A DNA stretch of 64,000 nt from Picochlorum sp. 'celeri' (Eukaryota; Chlorophyta; Trebouxiophyceae), in the NCBI GenBank assembly GCA_010909725.1, contig JAACMV010000019.1, forward strand, positions 1,054,001-1,118,000. Direction: 5' to 3'. Positions within the stretch are counted from its first letter, which is position 1. Each line of letters starts with the position of its first letter. Below, in pieces: positions 1-9,631 of this stretch. A program made the translations under genes and the position numbers. The notes beneath the pieces are model-generated. The model worked only from the letters and a program-made list of their open reading frames with translations. It made no database searches and was not told where the DNA came from.

Positions 1-3000
1 TCGTCCAGCAATTCAAGCCTGAGGCGGGAGATGTTCTTCTCCTGGGATGATATTGTCTGGTTCAGTGACTCAATATCTGTGGTATGCTTGATCTCGATTT
101 CTTTGATCTGGGATTTCAGTTTGCTTTCAGATTCGATAGAGTACTCCAGTTTGCTGTTCAGGCACTCCACCTCATGGCTCTGGTCTTCAATGACTTCCTC
201 AAGCTCCTTCACCTTCAAAAAGGTCAGCTGTAACGTTTCGGAACTTGTCTCTTCATTTTTCTTCATATTCATGAGAACATCTTTGGTCTCTTTCAGTTGA
301 GCTCGGAGAGATTTGATTTGTTGCTCTCCTTCTGTCTTTGCCATCCTCAAATTCTGCGAAACATCCTTTTCCCTGGCAATTTCGTCTTCAAGATTGCGAA
401 CCTTCTCCTCAAATTCTTCCTTGATGATATTCTTTGATTTCACCTCTGCCAGTAACTTTTCGGAAGCCATTTGAAGTTCATTCTGCATATGTGATAGCTT
501 GTCCTCGGATTGTTGCAGCTTCACAGACGTTGCAGCACTTTCGTCTGATGCAATTTTCAGCTTGGATTCCAAGTTGCACGCAGTGGCCTCTAGGCCAGGA
601 ATTTTTTCATTTTCCTCTTTCAATGCACTGATTACCATATTTTGATCGCCGCATTGAGACTCCAAGGCAGCCACAGTATCTTGAAGTTCCTGTACCCTTG
701 ACAATGTTCTCTTCAAGATTTCTTTGGCAGCCTCACCCTTTGGTGTGCCCTCAAGTTTGGCAGCACTCAAGTCCTCGTCTTTGCGGATCAACTGCTCTCC
801 CAGGTTCCGGATTGATTCCATCAGGCGCTCATTGGATCGCTCCAAATTTTCGCAGTGGTCCAAAAGCTTTTTGGATTCATCGGAATGGGTCTCCTTTTCC
901 TTTTGCAAGGCTTGCTCCAGAGATTCCTTGATCTTGATTGCCTCCGTCAACTGTACTGTGAGGCTTTCGATTTCCTCAGATGCTTTTGAAATCTGAGATG
1001 TGCTGCGTTGCTCCAAGGCCACGTACTTTTCTTGCAATGTCTTTTCAGCCTCTTTGGCTTGGTCAAGCAGTGCGGATAGGTCTGCAATAGTCTTCTCTGA
1101 CTGGACTCTACTTGCTTCCTGCGCCGCCCTCAAACTTTCCATTTCCTGCGATAAGGCTGCTATTTTATCTTTTTGCGTCAGGGACTCATGCTCCAACGCC
1201 TCGATAGCGGCATCTTTCTGTTTGATCACTTGTTTCAGTTCTCGAACAGTTTCTCCATATTGTGTTGACAGGGTATTGATCTCAACCTCTTTTGCCTGAA
1301 GCAAGACGGAGATTTCAGTCTTTGACTCCTCCATGGACTTGATCTGATCCGATATCTCAGAAACTTGGCTCAAGACCTGATTCAATTCCGCCTCAAGCTC
1401 GGATACCTTGGCATTGGCAGAGGCTACCTTGTTCTCAGAGATCTCAAGGTCATTTTGCAATGATATCCTAATCTTCTTTGCAGTATCCTTGTAAGCCGCC
1501 ATCTCGGCTTTCATTGCCGCAAGAGAAGCATCTTTCGCCCCGATAGAGGCCTCTAATGCATGCTTGGACTGCAAGAGAGTTGCATATTCATCCTCTAGAG
1601 ATGCCACCTTTGTGCGAGTGGCATCAGCTTGTTTTGCATAGTCTTCTAATTGCGTCTTCATCAGAATCTCCTTCTCAAGAGCGAGTGCTTGGGCTTTGTT
1701 GTACTCCTCTTTGAGCTGCACGATTTTGTTGGTCGCCTCAGACTGCTGTGCAGTTGCCATGGCCAGCTTTGCAGACAACTCTTCGCATTGCTCCTTAGAC
1801 TCTGTCATCTCGTCCAAAATGTCTTGCTTCGATTCTTGCACCGACGCAATCTCTATACGAAGCTTGTTAATTTCCTCTTGCTTTACAGCGGCGTCATTCG
1901 CAGCAGAAGCTGCCGCCTTCATCATACTCTCAAGTGCACCCTGCTGTTCCTGTATCTTGGCCTCTGTCTCTGTCTTTGCCTTCATATGCTCCTGAAGGGT
2001 CTCCTCGCGAGCAGCGGCCAGCTGCTGGGCATATTCGAGATCTTTTAACGCTTTCTCTCGTTCATCACGAACAGAGGTGAGCTCCTCTTGAGCCCCCTTT
2101 AATTTTTTCAGGGCCATTGGGAGAACCTGTTTTGCCCCCTTACTCTTTGGTGTTCCTTCGGCAGCAACCTTCTTTGCAGCCTGCAGATCATGTTGCTTGA
2201 CCTCCAACTCTTTCTCAAGACTCAGCTTTGATTCTTCCACCTCTCGCAAAGATCTCTCCAGCCGATTGGCCTTTGATGTCAACGCAGCCTCCTTCTCTGC
2301 CTTCTCTCTATCAGCCTTATCGAGTTCCTCGGCCAGCTTTTTCGCGGTCGCCTTGGCAACAGCCAATTTTGCATTCAATTCTTTTTCCTTTTGCCTCAAT
2401 TCATGGGAGGCCGAGTCGGACGCAGACAATTGCAACGCCAGGCAATCCCTCTCATGAGCAAGCTTTTCAATCTCTGCAGAATGCTTCACAAGCTCCGTAT
2501 CACGCAAGTGCTGCAAATCCGCCAGCTCATTCTCAGTTTTAGAGAGTTGAGAGATGAGTGAATCCGTAATAGATTCGATTTGCTCCACCCTCTGGCACGC
2601 AGCTGACATCATGGCAGTTGCAGCATCTAATTCATGCCTGATTGATCTAGACTCTTTCAGCGACAGGCTCATTGACGCCGCATTCTTTTGGCGATTCTCT
2701 AGGACCTGTTCCGCATCCTTTACTTTCTTCGCCGAGGCCTCATAGTCATCAGTCGCCCTCTGTAAGCTTCCCAATGTGTGCTGTGCTCTCGTAAGCTTTT
2801 GACTCAGGACCATGATCTTGGTTCCCCTCGAACTCACTTCATCCCTCAAGTTTGCACAACGTTCACCTTGCTCTCCCCCAAGAAACTCGAGCTCCTTGAC
2901 GGCATCGATCTGCCTCTGACGCTCGTGGTCCAACCGTCCTTGCAACTGATTCTTGATAGCTTGGAGAGTGCTCACACGCTCGCTTGACACAGGGACCTGC

Positions 3001-3303
3001 AACATGCCCCGCAATAATAAATCTTTCGATATACATACACACAATACGCAGGTTACCACGTACCTCGTCCACCCCGTGCTTGGGAGTCACAGCAACCGCT
3101 TCAGCGTTCGGAGGACTTGGAATACTCGATTGGCGTCTCCCCTGCCACGCTTTGATCTGAACATCATTTTGACAGTGATTTGGTGTCATATTTTCATCCT
3201 TTACACCACCATTCTTTGTCGTCTCCGGTCGAGTCATGTCAACTCCGGACAAACCGTTGGCCTTTGCAGACAACGGAGTAGAGCCTCGCTGCTCTCGTAA
3301 CAT
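1..3303 (-). CDS. Long coiled-coil protein, 3' end cut by the window
   Basis: Two exons are visible: 3303-3064 (80 codons) and 2996 down to position 1, about 998 codons with no stop, so the C-terminus lies outside the window. The donor is GAG|GTACGT and the acceptor TTGCAG|GTC, which preserves the frame. The first exon is basic and polar and looks disordered. The second is nearly unbroken heptad-rich Lys/Glu/Leu/Gln sequence typical of a rod-like coiled coil of the myosin-tail, golgin or SMC-arm type. An EGTPK motif followed by AK..L occurs twice (near 2130-2100 and 750-720), apparently an internal repeat. No motor, ATPase or membrane segment is seen. I do not recognise the family; a cytoskeletal, centrosomal or Golgi tether role is only a guess from composition. 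Confidence 0.75.
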
Positions 3304-3422
3304 CCTAAAGTCACGTATTTGTTAAAAATATAGAACACAGAAGTAACTATGGGTAATTAAAATTGACAATGAGGCAACCGTGGTCAGTCGCATCATTGGT
3401 GTAACCGTTTCATCTGGACGAC

Positions 3423-3453
3423 GGGGGCGCCTCATTGCAGACGAGGCGCCCCC
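3423..3453. repeat. Perfect GC-rich inverted repeat (11-bp arms, 9-nt loop)
   Basis: The arms are GGGGGCGCCTC (3423-3433) and GAGGCGCCCCC (3443-3453). The repeat lies in the 233-bp gap between the ARM-like gene stop and the start of the coiled-coil gene, both on the minus strand, so it could fold in the 3' UTR of one or the 5' UTR of the other, or act as a DNA-level element. Confidence 0.8.
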
Positions 3454-3536
3454 TTGGCAGAGAGACCTCGGGACAGACGGTTCGGGTTTCGATCAACATC
3501 AACATCAATATAATATATACATGGGCATGCACAGCA

Positions 3537-4458
3537 TCATGATGCTGACTCGTGTACCTTCCTCATGGATTGAGACAATTGCTCCTTGAGGTGTGGCTTT
3601 GAACTCAAAATCTTAAAGATATCTGACGCAAGAATCTGGACATCGGCATCATCATGTACCCGCATATACCCCATGAGACATTTGATTGACGACGTAGAAG
3701 ATGCCATGTACTCTTGCCCCTTCTCATCACCACCAATCAGCACTCCAAGTGTCAGCAGACGATACACTTGCACCTCCTCATACCCTTTTCTCCCTGCGTA
3801 TTTTGCCAAGGAATCCGCCAACTTCTGCGTAGTATTAGCTTCTAAAGCTCGAGGCTTGAAATTGATGAGTGAATTTACCACGAGAGCAGCCACACAGTCC
3901 ATGGAGGCCAGTTGAATAGATACATCCTCGGAACTGGATTCTAGAGATAAGGCATGTTCAAGGATGTCTTCATCATAGATTGCCTGAATGACCGGCCTAT
4001 ACGCTTCCTCCTCCAGTCGGGCATACCCACAAAGAGCTGCCATGGCACTCGCAGTGATGCGATCGTCACGTTGGTCTGTTGTGAGTGTCCTGAGGTATCG
4101 AACCTGCTCGTGTGACGTTGCCTGGGGAAAGATTGGAGACGAGACTGTAAGCCCCCGTATCGCCATCAGTGCATTGATCTGCAATCAAAATGATCTACTT
4201 GAGTATGCGCGTCTGAGTAGCCTGTGTCGAGCGGCAAAGCCGTACCTGAATGCTGTCGTCTTCCTCCATGGCTGCATACAATGCATCATGGATCGCATTG
4301 CTAGTTTCTAAATCCTCTGGTAAAGTACCCTCATTCAACATGAGAGCAATGGACAGGGCTGCCAGGCTCTTGTCGTCCGCCGAACCATTTCCCGAAAGAT
4401 GTTTTAAAGGGCCCAGGAATGACCCTGTCAGGGATTCAATACTACCATCACCGCCCAT
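3537..4458 (-). CDS. ARM/HEAT-like repeat protein, unidentified
   Basis: Exons are 4458-4246 (71 codons) and 4178-3537 (214 codons, stop included), giving 284 aa. The donor ATTCAG|GTACGG and acceptor GATTGCAG|ATC keep the frame open. The protein is alpha-helical with regularly spaced Leu/Ala helices (for example SLAALSIALML, ITASAMAALCGYA, VSIQLASMDCVAALVV), which suggests four to six armadillo-like helical pairs and no catalytic motif. It starts 52 bp after the THOC3 stop on the same strand. No family could be named; it is probably a cytoplasmic or nuclear scaffold. Confidence 0.7.
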
Positions 4459-4510
4459 TATTATTATTATTAATTTTTTTCTATTATAATATACGCTTGA
4501 GATGAATCAT

Positions 4511-5713
4511 TCATTCATGTGTGTGTGGGGGGGGTACGCGCAATTCAATATTGAAATGGTCCTGATACTCTACTGGGTACGTCAGAATGTGCTTCTTTGG
4601 GTTCCAGCACGACTCTTCTGCCGCCGATTTTTGCAATTCAATGACTCCAAGTGATTGTTGCAATTCAATGTCTTCGACGTACACGCATGGGTCCTCCCCT
4701 GTCATGGACATGTACCTTGAATCATGGCTAAAGGCAATGGCTCTAATTGGATTCTCCATATGGTAGTACGCGTGGATGCACCGAAAGTCCTCTGCATCCC
4801 ATAGTGTGGTAATTGCGTCTGCTCCTCCCGTCGCAATATACTTCTCCTGAGGGTCGACGGCCACTGATAGGACAGAGGCAGTATGTCCAATGAGGGATGT
4901 CTCTGGCTGCATGTCTGGGAAGTTTAGGATTTCAAGGGAAGCGTTATTTGCTGTTCCTTGTAACAGATATTTTGACTCTCGAAGAAATGCCAGCTCGTTT
5001 ACTTGGTACTTGTATGTGGCCTTGTTGATGATGCTCATCTTCCTCACATCAACAGTACAGATGACTGCATGCACCATGATGATCAATCAATCCAGTATTA
5101 GATTTTACTATGAAACATGTGTCGTTGCTTTATTAGAAACGGAGACCTATACTAGAAATCCACTAATAAATAAGCATCAAAAACCGCGTACCGTCTTGTC
5201 TGTTGCCGACGGCAACATAGTTGCCATCGTGATTCCATGCAATGTACAAGTTATTTCCTGGGGTGCTCAGAGTTGCAGTATTCTTGGATGCCCTGGCATC
5301 CCAAAAGCGAATATTCTGCTCCTGTCCCGAGGTCGATACCAACCGTTGTTCATCTTTTGGATGCCAGCGAAGATACATGACGGAATCCGTGTGTCCTCGA
5401 AGATCCGTTTCGAGAAACAACTGCACCAAGTCAAAAAGGTTGTCACAGTCGACTCTATCCATGCGTCAAACGATACACAAACGTACTGATGTGTCTTTTG
5501 AACCTAATTTCCATAATTTAATGGACTGATCTTGGGAACCTGTTGCCAGGCACGACCCAGAACAATTCCAATCCAAACAAAAAATCTGCATAGCAGGGTC
5601 AGACGAGGCATGATGCATTCATATCATCCATCTATTGATATGCAATGGTATTGACAAACCTTTCTTCTATGGGCACATCGCACGTCTCCTTTGTTCCAAG
5701 AGTTGACTTCCAT
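4511..5713 (-). CDS. THOC3: THO complex subunit 3 (THOC3/TEX1), WD40 protein
   Basis: Four exons, 5713-5660, 5585-5487, 5420-5192 and 5064-4511, sum to 936 nt (311 aa), close to the usual length of plant TEX1. Every junction has GT-AG and keeps the frame. The family match is clear: GHTDSVMYLRWHP, NIRFWDAR, NLYIAWNHDGNYVAVGNRQD, YIATGGADAITTLWD and SFSHDSRYMSMTGED follow the order of WD blades in human THOC3. The first ATG is preceded by an in-frame TAG, which supports this start unless a further 5' exon exists. THO couples transcription to mRNP assembly and nuclear export. The stop lies 52 bp upstream of the ARM-like gene. Confidence 0.88.
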
Positions 5714-5841
5714 GGGCACTCTCTAAAGCTCAACTCGTATGGTCCTTCCCACGACTGATGCTGTATATCTATAATTTTTTAAATTAATCTGTTACATGTT
5801 CAAGAATGAAGAATCCCGACAGGCTGCAAAGATGGGCAAGA

Positions 5842-6879
5842 TTATTGCAACAGCTTCTGCATGCCAGCCAATCTGCCACCTCTCCTTCCTCTTCTCAGAG
5901 TTCCAGAAGACTCAACGCTTGCAGATGATTTCATTCTCTTATGATGAGGTACACCTTGCATGCTAGCCCTTTCCATTCTTTTCCTCACGCTGTCTGGAGT
6001 CCTCCAATAGAGATTATCCTGAGGTGCATCAGATGGCATCATCATGGGCTCTCTTGGTCGAGCTTTTGTCGTGGCCCCAGCGACTGGATGCGAATTTGAG
6101 ATGGTAATGTTCTGATTTCTATCTGTTGATGTCGCATGTGATGTTGGCATGGACAAGTCATCGCCTGTTTGGTGGATGTGGCCACGTTGCACATCAATGC
6201 TGTCTAGAACAGAGCAAATACCCATCGTCATCTGATGATGGTTTGTATTCAGCACCCCAAGTTTCATTTGAAAGGGAATCGTACTGAAATACGATACTCG
6301 TGTCCGTCCTGCTGGAGCAAATCCCTTGGGCTTGAAGTTTGTTGGACTGGACGAGCTGTGATACATCTTCATAAACGCGTATAGCGGGCCCTCTTTGGGA
6401 GCATCGTCCATTGTTTCGAGCAGAAATCCAGTGGATCTCAATATCTCTGCTGTTTGAGCCCTGACTGACTTGGCTTGAGGCACATTAGCAGAGTATGGAT
6501 GCCTGTTGCATGAACTGTTGTACTGTACATCAAACACATACTCTTCCAGCACTGTTTTGATCGAGGCATCCGATGTGAATCCAAACGTTATTCTCTGAAC
6601 ATATCCATGTGCTATTGCTGCTTTAATTGCCTCGTGCCATGCTTTGAGGTCGCGAACCAGTTCCGGAGCGTCACGGTCATGGTCCAGACGAACAACCTTG
6701 GAAGGAGACACGTCCCCTTCGATCCAAAGGTCCTGAAAATAGTCGGATGATAATAATTTTCTAGAATAACAGGCATCCGAGATGGCTGCGTAGATCACAG
6801 CGACGACCAGATCCGTGCTCTTCTGCGACTCGAGCAAAGACGCGCTGGTGTCCAAGTTCAGAATTTCAAGTGCAACCAT
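5842..6879 (-). CDS. HORMA-domain protein (Hop1/ASY1/HORMAD-like)
   Basis: Intronless, 345 aa. The N-terminal half fits the HORMA fold used by Hop1/ASY1/HORMAD, MAD2 and REV7. Residues about 15-60 resemble the first HORMA helices (LVVAVIYAAISDACYSRKLL..DYF), followed by ELVRDLKAWHEAIKAAI..YVQRITFGFTSD and VLEEYVFDVQY, as in the conserved core strand region. The C-terminal part (about 240-345) is low-complexity and ends in an RRGRRGG-rich basic tail, which could hold a closure motif or chromatin-binding stretch. There is no PHD, SWIRM or zinc finger. In this family such proteins organise meiotic chromosome axes. REV7/MAD2 are less likely because those are about 200-aa single-domain proteins. 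Confidence 0.75.
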   Translation of the reverse strand: MVALEILNLDTSASLLESQKSTDLVVAVIYAAISDACYSRKLLSSDYFQDLWIEGDVSPSKVVRLDHDRDAPELVRDLKAWHEAIKAAIAHGYVQRITFGFTSDASIKTVLEEYVFDVQYNSSCNRHPYSANVPQAKSVRAQTAEILRSTGFLLETMDDAPKEGPLYAFMKMYHSSSSPTNFKPKGFAPAGRTRVSYFSTIPFQMKLGVLNTNHHQMTMGICSVLDSIDVQRGHIHQTGDDLSMPTSHATSTDRNQNITISNSHPVAGATTKARPREPMMMPSDAPQDNLYWRTPDSVRKRMERASMQGVPHHKRMKSSASVESSGTLRRGRRGGRLAGMQKLLQ

Positions 6880-6994
6880 GATGCGATGAAATTATTATTA
6901 CACATATAATAATAATATTATAGTATCTGCACGACCACATGTGCGCAGCGTATGCAGGATTCTGACTGTCCAGATTGGACCATCATGCACGAGT

Positions 6995-7381
6995 TCATGC
7001 AGATGCATCGGACGGTTGGGCCTCCTTGTCAGCCTGTGCAGGGCATTGCCTGCGGCCAAAGGCGGGAATCAAGGAATCCTCTGGAGTCCCTGGGCTATTT
7101 TGCTCCTCTTCGTCTTCTTGGCTTGATGACGAAGAGAGAACGAAGTCTGCATTGCAGTACCTGGAGGATGGAAGTCTGTTTCTCGAGCTCCTGCGTGGTG
7201 TCTCCAGCTCCACTCCTGAGAACTCCTCATCAGAGGTATCGAGACTTGCATCGCTCATAGTATCTACCGTATCTATTTTTGGTACTCGTTCTCTCTTCTT
7301 TGAGACCTTTTTCGCGACAGCTTGTTCGTCCGCGTTTCCAGAATTCTTCTGCTTCTTCAGGTTGGTGAGTGCTCGTACCAT
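6995..7381 (-). CDS. Small hypothetical charged protein
   Basis: 128 aa, intronless. It has a basic N-terminus (KKQKNSG..KKVSKKRERVPK, a plausible nuclear localisation signal) and a Ser/Glu-rich acidic middle (DASLDTSDEEFSG, SSSSSQEDEEEQ), predicted disordered. It sits in a same-strand series between the amino-acid transporter (159 bp upstream) and the HORMA gene (115 bp downstream). No domain is recognised. Supporting it as real are the ordered charge pattern and its placement in a gap of the same orientation; it remains possible that it is spurious. Confidence 0.5.
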   Translation of the reverse strand: MVRALTNLKKQKNSGNADEQAVAKKVSKKRERVPKIDTVDTMSDASLDTSDEEFSGVELETPRRSSRNRLPSSRYCNADFVLSSSSSQEDEEEQNSPGTPEDSLIPAFGRRQCPAQADKEAQPSDASA

Positions 7382-7540
7382 TATTGAGTATCGATTATTG
7401 AGCGAAAATTAACTTTATTATTATTAATATAATTATAGTTTTGGTCATCTACGCGAGAGAAGAAGTCAGTCATCGTCATCGCCCGAGATGGTCCCATGCA
7501 GAGAGCATGGATGTCTCATGCATTGTGCTCTATTCATCAC

Positions 7541-9292
7541 TTACGAATGTGACGATTCTGGGTGCGCTCGATGGGGTAACAGTGAATGCAATTCAACTCC
7601 TGAAACAGAAGAAGTTTGAGAATGCTTCTCAAACTGCTCAATGCGATGAGATCCAAACACAATATACAGAATCACGCCCAGGAGCATGTAGATTAGAAAC
7701 TGGACCAGCGTTACCCAGCTTAAGCTACACAACAAATGTGTTGTTGAAAGGACACCAAATGCAGGAGTCCACGGAAACAATGGTACTTTGAAGTCCCCTT
7801 TTCTGGCGCTGCCACTTGTGGAGGATGATGACTCTGCAGGGTCATGTGCATGCTTTTTACTGCAATGTAAGTGCAGGATCGTGACGGATGCCACCCAAGA
7901 TAGCGCAATTCCTATTAAAAGAAGAGTATTCATGTCCAAGGTGAATGATATACTCAACAAAGCTGAAGAAATGCATATCCAGGAGACGCATGCATATGTT
8001 GTCAGTTGGATTTGCTTTGACAGTGATCCTTCCACTTCCTTTGTACGTTTATGAGGGTGAATGCATGTGTTTCTCACCAAAACCCCTAAATTAACAAGAA
8101 AAAATACATAGAGACACCCTGCACTCACTGCTTCTGCAAGAACTGCAATATCAATGCTCAATGCTAGGAAACCTGAGATGATGCCAGTTACCCAAGTAGC
8201 CACCAACGGTGTGCTTGTCTTGTGATATACGTGCGATAGTATCGGTGGTAGAAATCTCTGTCTACCAAGGACGGTCAATAGTCTCGTCTGAGACAGCAGT
8301 CCTGTCATGGTGCTGGTGACAATCCCACACAAGGCTCCACAGGATACAATATATGCAGTCACCGTATTTCCATGCGACACAAACGCAGATGAAAATGGAG
8401 AACGAATATCAATATCGGTGTACTTTTGAAGCGTCACCATGGTGACGCTCATAAGCACGTACAGCAGTGATGCTACACTAAGGGAGCCAATGATGCTCAG
8501 TGGCAAGTCTCTGGATGGATTTTTGGCTTCTTCTGCTGCGTTGGCAATATAATCAAATCCTATGAATGAGAAGAAAACAATACTGGATGCCGAAAATACT
8601 CCCTTGACGCCGAAAGGGAGGAAGGGGTCCAAATTCCTAAAATCAATCACAGGGAGTCCTGAGCAGATGACAAATATGATGCAGCTGATGTTCACCAAAC
8701 ACACGACCATGTTGAACCTCGCACTTTCTCGTATACCTATACTGAGAATGATTGTCAAAATAATAATCAATACGAAAGCGATGGGGTCGAGAGTGACCGG
8801 TCCGAGTGGAATGGTCAGGGTCTCTTGAGCAGGGCCATTTCGTGCAACCCCACCAATCCAGAGAATTGACAAATAGGACGAGAAACCTCGCGATACTGCG
8901 GAAGAACTCAGCGTTGTCTGCAAAGACATACTCCAACCACATGTCCATGCTATGAGCTCACCGAACGTGGAACTTGTGTACGCGAAAGCCCCCCCAGCCA
9001 CTGGAAACCCTACAGAGTACTCGGCGTAACACAGTGCTGAAATCATCGCTGCAATCCCAGCAATCACGTAGGACAGAATGACACCGGGCCCAGCAACATC
9101 ATGAGCGGTAAATCCCACAAGTACATATATTCCAGCGCCAATGATGGAGCCTAACCCTAGAAACGTAAGCTGCCAGACACCCAACACCTTTGCCAAATTG
9201 GGCAGAGCACTCTGCTGTTGGTGCTGAGATTGCTCCCTGATATCAGACACACGTAGAGCCCTTTCCCGTACTCGATCCAACCATGCAGCCAT
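7541..9292 (-). CDS. Cationic amino-acid transporter-like APC permease
   Basis: 583 aa, intronless. The N-terminal cytosolic stretch leads into the APC superfamily signature LGLGSIIGAGIYVLVG (about residues 46-61), the TM1 substrate loop, and then roughly 12-14 hydrophobic helices. SIVFFSFIGFDYIANAAEEAKNPSRDLP (about residues 235-262) is the TM6 glutamate/Asn-Pro-x-Arg-x-Pro signature of the CAT/SLC7A1-4 group, and the C-terminal PLFPWTPAFG is also typical of CAT proteins. It probably imports basic or neutral amino acids at the plasma membrane or tonoplast; the substrate cannot be fixed from sequence. It shares a 339-bp divergent promoter with the CCA-adding enzyme gene. Confidence 0.9.
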   Translation of the reverse strand: MAAWLDRVRERALRVSDIREQSQHQQQSALPNLAKVLGVWQLTFLGLGSIIGAGIYVLVGFTAHDVAGPGVILSYVIAGIAAMISALCYAEYSVGFPVAGGAFAYTSSTFGELIAWTCGWSMSLQTTLSSSAVSRGFSSYLSILWIGGVARNGPAQETLTIPLGPVTLDPIAFVLIIILTIILSIGIRESARFNMVVCLVNISCIIFVICSGLPVIDFRNLDPFLPFGVKGVFSASSIVFFSFIGFDYIANAAEEAKNPSRDLPLSIIGSLSVASLLYVLMSVTMVTLQKYTDIDIRSPFSSAFVSHGNTVTAYIVSCGALCGIVTSTMTGLLSQTRLLTVLGRQRFLPPILSHVYHKTSTPLVATWVTGIISGFLALSIDIAVLAEAVSAGCLYVFFLVNLGVLVRNTCIHPHKRTKEVEGSLSKQIQLTTYACVSWICISSALLSISFTLDMNTLLLIGIALSWVASVTILHLHCSKKHAHDPAESSSSTSGSARKGDFKVPLFPWTPAFGVLSTTHLLCSLSWVTLVQFLIYMLLGVILYIVFGSHRIEQFEKHSQTSSVSGVELHSLLPHRAHPESSHS

Positions 9293-9631
9293 ATTTGATG
9301 AAATGTTCTACCAATGCACGCAATCCAGCGGTGCTCTGGTCATCGTCGTTGCTACAGATACTGGGGCTCCTGTGCTTGGTGCAAATGCATCCATCGTCTC
9401 ATTCTCTCTTTGCGCAGTGTGATTAATTGCTTTTAAACAAACTTTTATTCAACCATTGCTATCTAGAAAGCAATCGCTGCGTAGAATACCACTTCATTTG
9501 ATGGGTACGTACCCATCATCGTTTGATTTCTCTCGAGAGCGCCCCCGGCACTGACAGGCTGCAGTATCATCTGGAGGCAATCTCGGCGCTACTCCTCATA
9601 GAAAGATTTATACTAATCATTCAAGATATAT
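9293..9631. other. Divergent intergenic region, transporter / CCA enzyme
   Basis: This 339-bp gap lies between two start codons pointing outward, so it should contain both promoters. No ORF or RNA gene is visible; its notable content is the 20-bp palindrome at 9499-9518. Confidence 0.6.
9499..9518. promoter_or_regulatory. 20-bp perfect palindrome in a divergent promoter
   Basis: TGATGGGTACGTACCCATCA is fully self-complementary. It lies 114 bp upstream of the CCA-enzyme ATG and 207 bp upstream of the transporter ATG. A site for a homodimeric transcription factor is the simplest reading; GTAC at the centre also matches the core bound by the SBP/copper-response family, but that link is inference. 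Confidence 0.5.

Noticed and set aside
31..2987. Several plus-strand frames rich in Ser, Leu and Phe
   Set aside because: They are mirror images of the Lys/Glu/Leu-rich coiled-coil gene on the minus strand, which is open throughout.
3423..3453. GC hairpin as a bacterial-type terminator
   Set aside because: No T-run follows on either strand and the genome is eukaryotic.
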